Shown here piece after piece: positions 37,196-46,660 of a stretch of 64,000 nucleotides of DNA. Both the position numbers and the translations under genes were made by a program. The stretch comes from Streptomyces tardus (GTDB lineage Bacteria; Actinomycetota; Actinomycetes; Streptomycetales; Streptomycetaceae), in the NCBI RefSeq assembly GCF_018101125.2, contig NZ_JAELVF020000004.1, forward strand, positions 124,001 to 188,000, read 5' to 3'. Position 1 is the first letter of the stretch; each line of letters begins with the position of its first letter. Below the pieces are notes generated by a model. The model had not been told where the DNA came from, did no database searches, and saw nothing but the letters and a program-made list of their open reading frames with translations.

Positions 37196-37843
37196 TCAGC
37201 CCGGCTGCGGTCCGCGCCGCTGCGGGAGCTGCACGACCCCCGCCTCGGGGCTGCTCTCCGGCGGCAGCCCGGCGCACTGTGCCAGCAGCTCGCACCACGC
37301 CATCAGATGTGCGCCCGCGTCCAGCTGACCGGTGAGCGATGAGCCGTGCCCCGCCGGGGACCAGGAGGCGCGGATCTCGATCTCGGCCTGCGCCTCGCGC
37401 TCCGCCAGCCCGCCGAAGTAGTGCGAGGAGGCACGGGTGACGGTGCCGCTGGAGGCCCCGTACGGGACCCGGCGGGCCTGGAGCGCGCCCGTCAGCCACG
37501 ACCAGGTCACCTCGGGCAGCAGCGGGTCGGCGGCCATCTCCGGCTCCAGCTCGGCGCGGGCCATCGTCACCACGCGGAACGTGCCGTGCCAGGCGTCCTG
37601 GCCCTGCGGGTCGTGCAGCAGCACGAAGCGTCCGTCGGCGAGCTCCTCGTCGTCGACGCCGAGCGACGCCTCCAGGGCGAATGCGTAGGGGGCCAGACGT
37701 TTGGGGGCGGGGAGCGGGTCGAGCCGGATCTCCGTGCGGGGCGTGATCTCCTCCAGAGTCGCCACGGCGTTCCGGAACGCCGTCGGAACGGCCTCCCCGT
37801 CGTCGTTCATACCCTCCGCCGCCTGTGCTCGTGCCGCTGCCAT
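37196..37843 (-). CDS. DUF3000 family protein
   Basis: This 215-aa protein is a conserved actinobacterial family of unknown function. It shows VPTAFRNAVATLEEITPRTE, RFVLLHDPQGQDAWHGTFRV and EVTWSWLTGALQARRVPYGA, with a C-terminal region that is Pro/Gly rich. No catalytic motif is evident. The gene diverges from hemE, 91 bp away, as its counterpart does in S. coelicolor. The start is ATG 37843. Its stop lies just past the whiI tail copy, so the 3' end may be part of the rearranged patch. Confidence 0.85.
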   Translation of the reverse strand: MAAARAQAAEGMNDDGEAVPTAFRNAVATLEEITPRTEIRLDPLPAPKRLAPYAFALEASLGVDDEELADGRFVLLHDPQGQDAWHGTFRVVTMARAELEPEMAADPLLPEVTWSWLTGALQARRVPYGASSGTVTRASSHYFGGLAEREAQAEIEIRASWSPAGHGSSLTGQLDAGAHLMAWCELLAQCAGLPPESSPEAGVVQLPQRRGPQPG

Positions 37844-37934
37844 GGGCCGAAGGGTAAGGGCTACGGACCGTGTGCGACGGTAGGAACACCCGGCGCGTGC
37901 TCGGCATGTCGGAGCCCGTGGGAGACTCGGACGC

Positions 37935-38999
37935 GTGACTGCCGATGACCGCCCGAAGGGCCCGCCGAGCGCGACCGCAGACTCCGCCTTCCTGAAGGCC
38001 TGCCGCCGAGAACCGGTGCCGCACACCCCCGTCTGGTTCATGCGGCAGGCCGGCCGATCGCTGCCGGAGTACCGCAAGCTGCGTGAGGGCATCGCCATGC
38101 TCGACTCCTGCATGCGGCCCGACCTGGTCACCGAGATCACGCTCCAGCCCGTGCGCCGCCATGACGTGGACGCGGCCATCTACTTCAGCGACATCGTGGT
38201 GCCGCTCAAGGCCATCGGCATCGATCTGGACATCAAGCCGGGCGTCGGCCCCGTCGTCGCGCAGCCGATCCGTACCCGCGCCGACCTGCAGCGGCTGCGT
38301 CCGCTCGGTCCGGACGACGTGCCGTACGTGACCGAGGCGATCGGGATGCTGACCCGGGAGCTCGGCGGGACCCCGCTCATCGGCTTCGCCGGCGCACCGT
38401 TCACCCTCGCCAGCTATCTCGTGGAGGGCGGCCCGTCCCGCAACCACGAGCACACCAAGGCGATGATGTACGGCGACCCGGAGCTGTGGGCGGAGTTGCT
38501 CGACCGGCTCGCCGGGATCACCGCCTCCTTCCTCTCGGTGCAGATCGAGGCGGGCGCGAGCGCGGTGCAACTCTTCGACTCCTGGGTGGGAGCGCTCGCC
38601 CCCGAGGACTACCGGCAGCGGGTCATGCCGGCCTCGGTCAAGGTTTTCGACGCGGTGGCCGACTACGGCGTGCCGCGCATCCACTTCGGCGTCGGCACCG
38701 GCGAGCTGCTGGGTCTGATGGGAGAGGCGGGCGCGGACGTCGTCGGCGTCGACTGGCGCGTTCCGCTGGACGAGGCGGCTCGCAGGGTCGGCCCCGGCCG
38801 CGCGCTGCAGGGCAACATCGACCCGGCGGTGCTCTTCGCCCCGCACACTGCCGTCGCCGAGCAGGCGGACCGGGTGCTCCGGGCCGCCGAAGGGTTGGAG
38901 GGGCACATCTTCAACCTCGGCCACGGCGTACTGCCCGACACCGACCCCGAAGCGCTGACCCGTCTCGTCGCCCATGTCCATGAGCGCACCGCGCGCTGA
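37935..38999 (+). CDS. hemE: Uroporphyrinogen decarboxylase
   Basis: HemE removes four carboxyl groups from uroporphyrinogen III to give coproporphyrinogen III. The 354-aa product has the substrate motif PVWFMRQAGRSLPEYR and the catalytic YFSDIVVPLKAIG region. GFAGAPFTLASYLVEGG and the C-terminal GNIDPAVL and NLGHGVLPDTDPE are family signatures. The start is GTG 37935. Its 3' end overlaps the next gene by about 20 bp, so the haem genes are coupled. Confidence 0.96.
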   Translation: MTADDRPKGPPSATADSAFLKACRREPVPHTPVWFMRQAGRSLPEYRKLREGIAMLDSCMRPDLVTEITLQPVRRHDVDAAIYFSDIVVPLKAIGIDLDIKPGVGPVVAQPIRTRADLQRLRPLGPDDVPYVTEAIGMLTRELGGTPLIGFAGAPFTLASYLVEGGPSRNHEHTKAMMYGDPELWAELLDRLAGITASFLSVQIEAGASAVQLFDSWVGALAPEDYRQRVMPASVKVFDAVADYGVPRIHFGVGTGELLGLMGEAGADVVGVDWRVPLDEAARRVGPGRALQGNIDPAVLFAPHTAVAEQADRVLRAAEGLEGHIFNLGHGVLPDTDPEALTRLVAHVHERTAR

Positions 39000-40425
39000 G
39001 ACCGCGCCGCCGCACGCGCTGGTCGTCGGCGGCGGCATCGCCGGCCTCGCGGCGGCCCACGAACTGCTGGGCCGCGGTTTCACCGTGACGCTGGTGGAGG
39101 CCGGCGACCGGCTCGGCGGCAAGCTGCGCCGCGGCGAGGTCGCCGGAGTCACCGTCGACCTCGGCGCGGAGGCGATGCTCGCCCGTCGTCCGGAGGCCGT
39201 CCGGCTCGCCCGCGAGGTCGGACTCGGCGAGGCGCTCCGCCCGCCGAACGTCGCGGGCGGAGCGATCTGGACCAGGGGCGAGATCCGGCCCATGCCCCAG
39301 GGGCATGTGATGGGGGTTCCGGGCACGGCGGAGAGCGTGCGCGGAGTGGTCTCCGCCGAGGGGCTGGCCCGTATTGCCGAGGACGCCACCATGCCGCCCT
39401 GCGACCCCGGCGAGGACGTCGCCGTCGGCGAGTACGTCGCGGCGCGGCTGGGGCGAGAGGTGGTCGACCGGCTCGTGGAGCCGCTGCTCGGCGGTGTGTA
39501 CGCGGGCGACGCGTACCGGATCTCGCTGCGCGCGGCGGTTCCTCAGCTCTACACGGCCGCCACCGAGGAACGCACCCTGATGGACGCGGTGCGCTCGGTG
39601 CAGTCCGTGACCCGCGAGGCGGCGCGGGCGAGGGAGGCGGCCGGCGAGGTCGCACCGCCGGTCTTCCTGGGCATCGAGGGCGGCGTGGGCCGGCTGCCCG
39701 AGGCAGTGGCGAGTGCCGTGCGCGCGGCCGGCGGCACGGTGCTGACCGGCGTCGGGGCGCGGGCTCTGCGGCGTACCGCCGTGGGGTGGGAGCTGGAGTG
39801 CACCGACACGGTGCGGCGCGCGGACGCCGTCGTCGTGGCGCTGCCCGCAGGGCAGGCGTCGAAGCTGTTGCGCGCCGAAGTCCCGTACGCGGCAGCTGAG
39901 TTGGACACCGTGGAGTACGCCGCCACGGCGCTCTGCTCGTACGCGTTCCGCCGCTCCGACCTGTCCGGGCTGCCGGGCGGGAGCGGCTTCCTCGTCCCGC
40001 CGGTGGACGGACGCACGATCAAGGCGGCCACGCTGGTGGGCAACAAGTGGGACTGGGTCTCGGCGAGCGACCCGGAGCTGTTCGCGGTCCGCACCTCCGT
40101 GGGGCGGCACGGCGAGCGCGGCGTGTACGAGCGGGACGACGAGGAGCTGCTGCGGCTCTCGCTCGCTGATCTGCGCGAGGCGACCGGCATCGACGTCCGA
40201 CCGGTGGGGCAGCGCGTGACCCGTTGGGAGCAGGGGCTGCCGCAGTACCCGGTCGGGCAGTTGGCGCGGGTGGCGCGGATCCGGGCGGCCGTGGCGGCGA
40301 AGCCGGCCCTGGCGGTCTGCGGAGCCGCGTACGACGGCGTCGGTATCCCGGCGTGCGTGGCGTCGGCGAGCCGCGCGGTCGACGAGGTCGTGACCTCGGT
40401 CGGGGCCCGTACGCACTCGGCCTGA
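38974..40425 (+). CDS. cgoX: Coproporphyrinogen III oxidase (CgoX/HemY type)
   Basis: This 483-aa FAD enzyme shows the dinucleotide motif VVGGGIAGLAAAHELLGRGF and GDRLGGKLRRGEVAG. The oxidase-family core includes LVEPLLGGVYAGDAYRISLR and the C-terminal FAD motif ALAVCGAAYDGVGIPACVAS. In actinobacteria this family oxidises coproporphyrinogen III to coproporphyrin III, not protoporphyrinogen. The start is at ATG 38974 or, two codons later, 38980; both overlap hemE. ChdC follows after 76 bp. Confidence 0.92.
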   Translation: MSMSAPRAETAPPHALVVGGGIAGLAAAHELLGRGFTVTLVEAGDRLGGKLRRGEVAGVTVDLGAEAMLARRPEAVRLAREVGLGEALRPPNVAGGAIWTRGEIRPMPQGHVMGVPGTAESVRGVVSAEGLARIAEDATMPPCDPGEDVAVGEYVAARLGREVVDRLVEPLLGGVYAGDAYRISLRAAVPQLYTAATEERTLMDAVRSVQSVTREAARAREAAGEVAPPVFLGIEGGVGRLPEAVASAVRAAGGTVLTGVGARALRRTAVGWELECTDTVRRADAVVVALPAGQASKLLRAEVPYAAAELDTVEYAATALCSYAFRRSDLSGLPGGSGFLVPPVDGRTIKAATLVGNKWDWVSASDPELFAVRTSVGRHGERGVYERDDEELLRLSLADLREATGIDVRPVGQRVTRWEQGLPQYPVGQLARVARIRAAVAAKPALAVCGAAYDGVGIPACVASASRAVDEVVTSVGARTHSA

Positions 40426-40501
40426 CCTGCGCCTGCCGCAGGCGCAGGCGTATGCGGGAGGCCGGTGCGGAGCGCTCGCGGCGGCGCGCGAGAATGGGGC
40501 C

Positions 40502-41218
40502 ATGACTGCTGCTTCGGAGAAATCACCCCACGCCGGCAAGAAGGCGAAGGACCTCAACGAGACCATCCGGTACACCCTGTGGTCCGTGTTCCGGCTGCGG
40601 GACGTGCTGCCCGAGGACCGTTCCGGCTGGGCCGAGGAGGTCGAGGAGCTCTTCGCGCGGCTCGACGCCGAGGACGTCACGGTGCGCGGCACCTACGACG
40701 TATCCGGGCTGCGCGCGGACGCGGACGTGATGATCTGGTGGCACTCCGAGACCTCCGACGCACTCCAGAACGCGTACAACCTCTTCCGCCGCACGAAGCT
40801 GGGCCGCGCGCTGGAGCCGGTCTGGTCGAACATGGCGCTGCACCGGCCCGCCGAGTTCAACAAGTCGCACATCCCGGCGTTCCTGGCCGACGAGCACGCC
40901 CGCGACTACATCAGCGTCTACCCCTTCGTCCGCAGCTACGACTGGTACCTGCTGCCGGACGAGGACCGTCGCCGGATGCTGGCCGACCACGGCAAGATGG
41001 CGCGCGGCTACCCCGACGTGCGTGCCAACACGGTGGCGTCCTTCTCGCTGGGCGACTACGAGTGGATCCTCGCCTTCGAGGCCGACGAGCTGCACCGCAT
41101 CGTGGACCTGATGCGTCATCTGCGCGCCTCCGAGGCCCGGATGCACGTGCGCGAGGAGGTGCCGTTCTACACCGGGCGCCGCAAGGAGGTCGGCGACCTG
41201 ATCGCCGGGCTCGCCTGA
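40502..41218 (+). CDS. chdC: Coproheme decarboxylase (HemQ/ChdC)
   Basis: ChdC oxidatively decarboxylates coproheme to haem b, the last step of the coproporphyrin-dependent pathway. The 238-aa product belongs to the chlorite-dismutase-like fold. The catalytic tyrosine Y140 lies in YPFVRSYDWYLL and the proximal haem histidine is H163 in MLADHGKMAR. WSVFRLRD and FNKSHIPAFLADEHARDYIS are typical of the actinobacterial branch. It is the third gene of hemE-cgoX-chdC and ends at a strong hairpin. Confidence 0.95.
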   Translation: MTAASEKSPHAGKKAKDLNETIRYTLWSVFRLRDVLPEDRSGWAEEVEELFARLDAEDVTVRGTYDVSGLRADADVMIWWHSETSDALQNAYNLFRRTKLGRALEPVWSNMALHRPAEFNKSHIPAFLADEHARDYISVYPFVRSYDWYLLPDEDRRRMLADHGKMARGYPDVRANTVASFSLGDYEWILAFEADELHRIVDLMRHLRASEARMHVREEVPFYTGRRKEVGDLIAGLA

Positions 41219-41231
41219 CCTCAGCCGGGCC

Positions 41232-41257
41232 GCCGCACCACCGCTCGGTGGTGCGGC
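41232..41257 (+). terminator. Terminator of the haem genes
   Basis: An 11-bp stem, GCCGCACCACC/GGTGGTGCGGC, closes on GCTC, 14 bp after the chdC stop. Confidence 0.8.
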
Positions 41258-41315
41258 CCCGTGCGGCGCCGGCTGCGTGCAGCTGTCGGACGCCGGCGCG
41301 CCCGGACACTGGTGA

Positions 41316-42270
41316 GGCCCTGCCATCGGACGGGCCCTGGGGCGCCCGGCAAGCACGATCTCGCGCGAGCTGAAGGCCAACGCGGGACTCACCGGCTACT
41401 TCCCCTACGCGGCGCAGAGAGCCTCCGCCGCGCGTCGACCCCGGCCGAAGGAGCGCAAGCTACTACGCGAGAGCCCGCTGCGGAACTTCGTCCAGGACGG
41501 CCTGCGCAGACGATGGTCCCCGGAACAGATCTGCCACGCTCTGACCAAGAGCCATCCCGACGATCAGGACATGCGGGTGAGCGTGGAAACGATCTACCAG
41601 GCACTGTACTTCCAAGCCCGGGGCGGTCTGAGGCGGGAAGTTCAGGCCGCCATCCGCACCGGTCGCACGCACCGCAAGCCGCGACGCGACCCGGCCCGCC
41701 GCACTCCACGGTTCACCGAGCCGATGGTCATGATCAGTAATCGTCCAGCCGAAGTTGAGGACCGAGCAGTGCCCGGCCACTGGGAAGGGGACCTCATCGT
41801 CGGAGCAGGCGGCCGCTCCGCTATCGCCACCCTGGTCGAGCGGACCACCCGCTACACCATGCTGGTCCACCTGCCCGCCAGCTCTCACGACGCCCTGGCC
41901 GTCCGTGACGGTCTGGTCCGCACCATCCAGACCCTCCCCCGTCATCTGCGTGGCTCTCTCACCTGGGACCAGGGGGCCGAGATGGCACGACACGGGCAGT
42001 TCACCATGGCCACCGGGATGCCGGTCTACTTCTGTGACCCGGCCTCGCCCTGGCAGCGCGGCTCGAACGAAAACACCAACGGCTTGTTGCGGCAGTACTT
42101 CCCCAAGGGCACCGACTTGAGCCTGCACAGCCCCGAGGATCTCGAACACGTCGCGCAGGAACTCAACGGCCGCCCACGCAAGACGCTCGACTGGGATACA
42201 CCAGCCGAGCGTCTACGTGATCTACTCGCTGCCTGAGCCAGTGTTGCGATGATCGCTAGAACTCAAGGGG
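41316..42270 (+). mobile_element. IS30-family element, 5'-truncated
   Basis: The transposase body and right end are present. After the stop the sequence GTGTTGCGATGATCGCTAGA runs to AACTCAA at about 42250-42270, in the position of an inverted-repeat end. No matching left repeat is found near 41300. The left junction is within about 10 bp of 41320, near a TGA in frame. The element sits between chdC and the zapE-like gene. Confidence 0.7.
41322..42236 (+). pseudogene. IS30-family transposase, N-terminus missing
   Basis: The frame begins without a start after a TGA at 41313-41315 and reads AIGRALGRPASTISRELKAN, partway through the N-terminal helix-turn-helix. The DDE core is intact: GHWEGDLIVGAGGRSAIATL, LTWDQGAEMARH, and GSNENTNGLLRQYFPKGTDL. 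About 305 residues remain; full-length relatives are longer by a few tens of residues. The internal ATG 41571 would give 221 aa with the catalytic core but no DNA-binding part. The element is probably immobile. Confidence 0.85.
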
Positions 42271-42352
42271 CGGGGAGCTGCAGGGCCTCACGCGTAGAAC
42301 GTCGTGCCGAGACGGGGAGTTCCCTCCCGGCGCCGGCGGGCGGCGCGGGGTC

Positions 42353-43477
42353 TCAGCGGGAGGTGTCCAGGAGTCGCCCGGCGTCCCGGGCGAGCGCGGT
42401 CAGCCGCGAGATCGCCCTGAAGTACTTCTTCCGGTAGCCGCCGCGCAGCATCTCCTCGCTGAACAGCTCGTCGAACGGCCGCCCGGAGGCCAGCACCGGC
42501 ACCTCGCGGTCGTAGAGGCGGTCGGCCAGCACCACCAGACGCAGCGCTGTCGACTGGTCGGGCACCGGCTCGACCCCGGTGACGCAGACGGCGTCCACGC
42601 CGTCGCACAGCGCGCCGTAACGGCTGGGGTGCACGCGGGAGAGGTGGTTCAGCAGGCTCGGGAAGTCGTCGAGGCTGGCGGCGGGCGTACGGTACGCGGC
42701 CCGGGTCACCGTGTCCTCGTCGTGGGGCTTCGGCGCCTCGGGCAGGCCGCGGTGGCGGTAGTCCTCGCCGTCGATGCGCAGCGGCCTGAAGTGCGCGGCC
42801 AGCCCCTGGATCTCGCGGAGGAAGTCCGCGGAGGCGAACCGGCCCTCGCCGAGCTTGCCGGGCAGGGTGTTGGAGGTCGCGGCGAGCGCGACCCCCTCCT
42901 CGACCAGCCGGCTGAGCAGGCTGGATACGAGCACGGTGTCGCCCGGGTCGTCCAGCTCGAACTCGTCGATGCACAGCAGCCGATGGTCGCTGAGCGTGCG
43001 GACGGTCTGCTGGAATCCGAGCGCGCCCACCAGGTTGGTCAGCTCCACGAAGGTGCCGAACGCCTTGCGCGAGGGGTCGGCCGGGGTGGCGTGCCACAGC
43101 GAGGCCAGCAGATGGGTCTTGCCGACGCCGTATCCGCCGTCGAGGTAGACCCCGCGCGGCCCGTTCCCGGAGGGCTTGGGCTCGCGACGGAACCAGCGGC
43201 GCCTGCCGCTCCCGGTCGCCGACGCTCCGTCCAGCCCGCGGGCGAAGTCGTCGAGCACCCGTACCGCTTCGGTCTGGCTCGGCTGCTGCGGGTCCGGTAT
43301 GTAGGTGTCGAAGCGCACCTCGCCGAAGCGCGGCGGGGGCACCATCTCGGCGACCAGCCGCTCCGCGGGCACGTGCGGCTCCCGCTCGCACAGCGAGAGC
43401 GGTGTCTCCTCCGGCGACGCGGGGCGGCCGGCTGTCGGACCGGAGATTTCTGCGGATTCAGGCGCGGCACTTGACAC
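42353..43477 (-). CDS. zapE: ZapE/AFG1-type AAA+ ATPase
   Basis: This 374-aa protein belongs to the AFG1/ZapE family of P-loop ATPases. Walker A is GGYGVGKTHLLASLWH, Walker B LLCIDEFELDDPGD and sensor 1 ATSNTLPG. FGEVRFDTYIPDPQQPSQTE precedes the ATPase, and the C-terminal part has LVVLADRLYDREVPVLASG. In E. coli ZapE acts on the division ring, and AFG1 handles mitochondrial proteins; the bacterial role in Streptomyces is unknown. The start is GTG 43477. Confidence 0.9.
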   Translation of the reverse strand: MSSAAPESAEISGPTAGRPASPEETPLSLCEREPHVPAERLVAEMVPPPRFGEVRFDTYIPDPQQPSQTEAVRVLDDFARGLDGASATGSGRRRWFRREPKPSGNGPRGVYLDGGYGVGKTHLLASLWHATPADPSRKAFGTFVELTNLVGALGFQQTVRTLSDHRLLCIDEFELDDPGDTVLVSSLLSRLVEEGVALAATSNTLPGKLGEGRFASADFLREIQGLAAHFRPLRIDGEDYRHRGLPEAPKPHDEDTVTRAAYRTPAASLDDFPSLLNHLSRVHPSRYGALCDGVDAVCVTGVEPVPDQSTALRLVVLADRLYDREVPVLASGRPFDELFSEEMLRGGYRKKYFRAISRLTALARDAGRLLDTSR

Positions 43478-43542
43478 TCTCCTCACTCTACGGTGCTCGG
43501 GGCCGCCCGCCCGGCCATGGTGTCCCGTGCCACACTGCCGCC

Positions 43543-44427
43543 ATGCGACGTCTGTTCCCCCTCGCCGGTCCCGTTCCCGAGCAGCCCGCAGCACGCGAGC
43601 CGTCCGCCGGAGCGGCGCCGGGCCCCACGGCGTCGGTACGGCCCGCGGGCCCCGTCACCGCGCCCGAGGCAGCGGATGCGTCGGCGGCCGACCGGCAGTG
43701 GAGCCTGACGGAGATCGCCGACGGGTACGCCTATCCGCCGCTGGAGCAGGGGCAGTTCTGGCTGCGCGGCAACATGGTGGCCTCGTTGGACGGTGCCGCA
43801 CATCACGACGGCCGCTCCCAACCCCTCTCCTGCGCGGCCGACATGCGGATCTTCGGCGTGCTCCGGGCGCTGGCGGACGTCGTCGTGGTGGGAGCGCAGA
43901 CCGTACGGCAGGAGGGGTACGGGGGCGCCCGGCCGCGGGAGGCGTTTGCGCAGCGGCGGGCGGCGGCGGGCCAGGCCCCGGCGGCGGCGATCGCCGTGGT
44001 CACCTCCGGGCTCGATCTGGACTTCGACTCCCCGCTGTTCACCTCGCCCGCGGCTCCGACGCTGCTGGTCACGGGTGCGGGGGCGCCCCCGCACCGGCTG
44101 GCCGCGGCCCGCGGGGCCGGGGCCGAGGTGGTGCTCGCAGGGGAGGGCGCGGCAGTGGAGGTGGACCGCGTACCCGCGCTGCTGGCCGCGCGCGGGCTGA
44201 GGCGGCAGCTCACCGAGGGCGGCCCGGCGCTGCTCGGCCAGTTCGCCGCCGCCGACGTGCTGGACGAGCTGTGTCTGACCGTGGCGCCCCGGCTGGTGGC
44301 CGGCGGCGCTCCGCGGATCGCGCACGGCCCGGATCTGGCGCTTCCCTCGGACTTCGTACTGGACTCGCTGCTTGAGGAGGCCGGTTTCCTGTTCACGCGC
44401 TACCGCAGGGTGCGGCAATCGCCGTAA
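43543..44427 (+). CDS. RibD-type pyrimidine reductase
   Basis: This 294-aa protein has a 50-residue Ala/Pro-rich start and then the RibD C-terminal/DHFR-like reductase fold. The motifs are VASLDGAAHHDGRSQPLSCA, RALADVVVVGAQTVRQEGYG and LTEGGPALLGQFAAADVLDE. The family reduces the ribosyl chain of a pyrimidine in riboflavin synthesis, but Streptomyces has a separate ribD, so this paralogue may act on another substrate. ATG 43543 is divergent from zapE. Confidence 0.8.
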   Translation: MRRLFPLAGPVPEQPAAREPSAGAAPGPTASVRPAGPVTAPEAADASAADRQWSLTEIADGYAYPPLEQGQFWLRGNMVASLDGAAHHDGRSQPLSCAADMRIFGVLRALADVVVVGAQTVRQEGYGGARPREAFAQRRAAAGQAPAAAIAVVTSGLDLDFDSPLFTSPAAPTLLVTGAGAPPHRLAAARGAGAEVVLAGEGAAVEVDRVPALLAARGLRRQLTEGGPALLGQFAAADVLDELCLTVAPRLVAGGAPRIAHGPDLALPSDFVLDSLLEEAGFLFTRYRRVRQSP

Positions 44428-44573
44428 TCGCCGTAATCGCCGTAATGAGGCATTCCGCTTAGCTTGGACGGACAGCGGCAAACGGACAGCGACACCTCGG
44501 AAGACCCGCGCGGGCGAGGGGAGAGCGGACTCCGCCCCGGCTCCGAGTCGACCGCGAGCAGAAGGGCGCCACC

Positions 44574-45041
44574 GTGTTCACGACCGTACTGATGATCGAG
44601 AAGCCCCTGGTGCCCACCGATGTGGAGATGGTCGGCACCCTCCACGGGGAGGAGGACGTCGCCTTCTTCGTGCTGATGCAGCCGCGCGGCCACCAGGACC
44701 GGCTGCTGCGCGCGCTGGACGATGTGGCGCTCGGCGAGTTGGAGGACGCGGTGCGCGAGGCCGACGAGCCGGAGGGCGACGAGGCCGGGCAGCCCGCCCG
44801 GGTGGCGCTGGAGCACTCGGTGCGCTCCCTGCGCGACCTCGGGTTCCGGGCCGAGGGCCGGGTGGTGGACAGCCACCCGCTGGACGCGCTGACCACGGTC
44901 GTCGAGGAGGTCGGTGCGGACGAGGTGATCGTGTTGACCGCCCCGCACTTCGTGGAGGAGTTCTTCCACCGCGACTGGGCGTCCAGAGCCCGGCACCGGG
45001 TGGGCGTGCCCGTGCTCAAGCTCTTCGCGCACTCGGAGTGA
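44574..45041 (+). CDS. Universal stress protein-like small protein
   Basis: This 155-aa protein has a Rossmann-like pattern of strands and helices (TTVLMIEKPLVPTDVEMVGT, VEEVGADEVIVLTAPHFVEE, HRVGVPVLKLF). Its C-terminal half, ALTTVVEEVGADEVIVLTAP, fits a Usp-type alpha/beta fold. Homologues in Streptomyces are often labelled indole-3-glycerol phosphate synthase, but the barrel catalytic motifs are absent and the length is wrong. Function unknown. GTG 44574 follows a GAAGG site. It precedes murC. Confidence 0.6.
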   Translation: MFTTVLMIEKPLVPTDVEMVGTLHGEEDVAFFVLMQPRGHQDRLLRALDDVALGELEDAVREADEPEGDEAGQPARVALEHSVRSLRDLGFRAEGRVVDSHPLDALTTVVEEVGADEVIVLTAPHFVEEFFHRDWASRARHRVGVPVLKLFAHSE

Positions 45042-45178
45042 GGTCGATCCGGCGCGGGGCCGCGGGGCGGGTGTGACGTGTTCGGCCGGTGGGCAGCCTG
45101 CGCCGGGCCGCGGGGCCGATGACGGGCGTCCGGGTGCGACAATCGGAGCCGACAGCGACGACCAGGGAGACTGAATCT

Positions 45179-46660
45179 ATGGCACCGGCGATCCCGCCCT
45201 CGATGGAACGGCCGCACTTCATCGGCATCGGCGGAGCCGGGATGTCGGGCATCGCGAAGATCCTCGCCCAGCGCGGCGCTCGGGTCGCCGGCAGCGACGC
45301 CAAGGGTTCGCCGGTCACCGAAGCACTGGAGTCGCTCGGTGCCACCGTCCGGATCGGCCACGCCGCCGATCATCTGGCAGCCGACGCCACCAGCGTCGTC
45401 GTCTCCTCCGCAATCCGTGAGGACAACCCCGAGCTCGTCGCCGCCGCCGAGCGCGGTGTTCCGGTCGTCCACCGCTCGGACGCGCTCGCCGCGCTGATGG
45501 ACGGCGCCCGCGCGCTCGCGATCGCCGGCACCCACGGCAAGACGACCACGACCTCGATGCTCGCCGTCGGCCTGCGCACCCTCGGGCTCGACCCCTCCTA
45601 CGCCATCGGCGGCGACCTCGACGAGCCGGGCAGCAACGCCCACCAGGGCGCGGGCGACCTCTTCGTCGCCGAGGCGGACGAGAGCGACCGCAGCTTCCAC
45701 CGGTACGCGCCCCGGGTCGCTGTCGTCCTCAACGCGGAGCTGGACCACCACGCCAACTACGCCTCGATGGAGGAGATCCACGAGTCCTTCGAGATCTTCG
45801 TCGACCGGATCGAGCCCGGCGGGACCCTGGTCGTCAACGCCGACCAGGACGGTGCGCGCGAGCTGACCGCCAGGGTGCGCGCGCGCTCGGACGTCGCCGT
45901 CCTCACCTACGGAGAGTCGGAGCGGGCGGACGTCCGGGTGCTCTCGGTACGGCCGCGCGGACTCACCAGCGAAGTGGTCGTGCGCTTCGGCGGCGCCGCG
46001 GCCGACCTCGCCGACGGTGACGTCCACCTGGCCGTCTCCGTCCCCGGTCGGCACTACGCGCACAACGCCGTCGCCGCTCTCACGGTGGCCGCTGCCGCGG
46101 GTGTGCCGGTGGCCGAGCTCGCCCCGGCGCTGGCGTCCTACACCGGGGTCAAGCGGCGCCTCCAGCTCAAGGGCGAGGCGGCCGGGGTCCAGGTGATCGA
46201 CTCCTACGCCCACCACCCCACCGAGATGACCGCCGATCTGGAGGCGATCCGCGGCGCGCTCGGCGCCGACGGCGCGGACAGCGCTGCCGGTGCCGGCGGT
46301 GCTGCCGGTGAGAAGGGCCGGGTGCTGGTCGTCTTCCAGCCCCATCTCTTCAGCCGCACGCAGGAGTTGGGCACCGAGATGGGCGCGGCGCTGGCGCTGG
46401 CGGACGCCTCGCTGGTGCTGGAGATCTACCCCGCGCGGGAGGACCCGATCCCCGGTGTCACCAGCGAGCTGATCATCGACGCGGCCCGGGAGGCGGGCGC
46501 GGACGTCCAGGCTGTGCACGGAGCGGAGCAGATTCCGCAGGTGCTGGCGGGAATGGTCAAGCCCGGCGATCTCGTTCTCACCATGGGAGCCGGGGACGTC
46601 ACCGACCTCGGTCCCCGCATCCTGGCCCGGCTGGCCGCGTCCGACGAGGGAGAGCGCTGA
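45179..46660 (+). CDS. murC: UDP-N-acetylmuramate-L-alanine ligase
   Basis: MurC adds the first residue (L-Ala) to UDP-MurNAc in peptidoglycan synthesis. The 493-aa product has HFIGIGGAGMSGIAKILAQR at the N-terminus and the P-loop GTHGKTTTTSM near residues 117-127. VAEADESDRSFHRYAPRVAV, NAELDHHANYASM and IDSYAHHPTEMTADL complete the Mur ligase signature. It starts at ATG 45179 behind a GGGAGA site. The stop overlaps the msrB ATG (TGATG), so the two are co-translated. Confidence 0.96.
   Translation: MAPAIPPSMERPHFIGIGGAGMSGIAKILAQRGARVAGSDAKGSPVTEALESLGATVRIGHAADHLAADATSVVVSSAIREDNPELVAAAERGVPVVHRSDALAALMDGARALAIAGTHGKTTTTSMLAVGLRTLGLDPSYAIGGDLDEPGSNAHQGAGDLFVAEADESDRSFHRYAPRVAVVLNAELDHHANYASMEEIHESFEIFVDRIEPGGTLVVNADQDGARELTARVRARSDVAVLTYGESERADVRVLSVRPRGLTSEVVVRFGGAAADLADGDVHLAVSVPGRHYAHNAVAALTVAAAAGVPVAELAPALASYTGVKRRLQLKGEAAGVQVIDSYAHHPTEMTADLEAIRGALGADGADSAAGAGGAAGEKGRVLVVFQPHLFSRTQELGTEMGAALALADASLVLEIYPAREDPIPGVTSELIIDAAREAGADVQAVHGAEQIPQVLAGMVKPGDLVLTMGAGDVTDLGPRILARLAASDEGER

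Noticed and set aside
41261..41740. A 159-codon plus-strand frame overlapping the IS30 transposase
   Set aside because: It is the wrong frame; the DDE motifs lie in the other frame, which begins after the stop at 41313.
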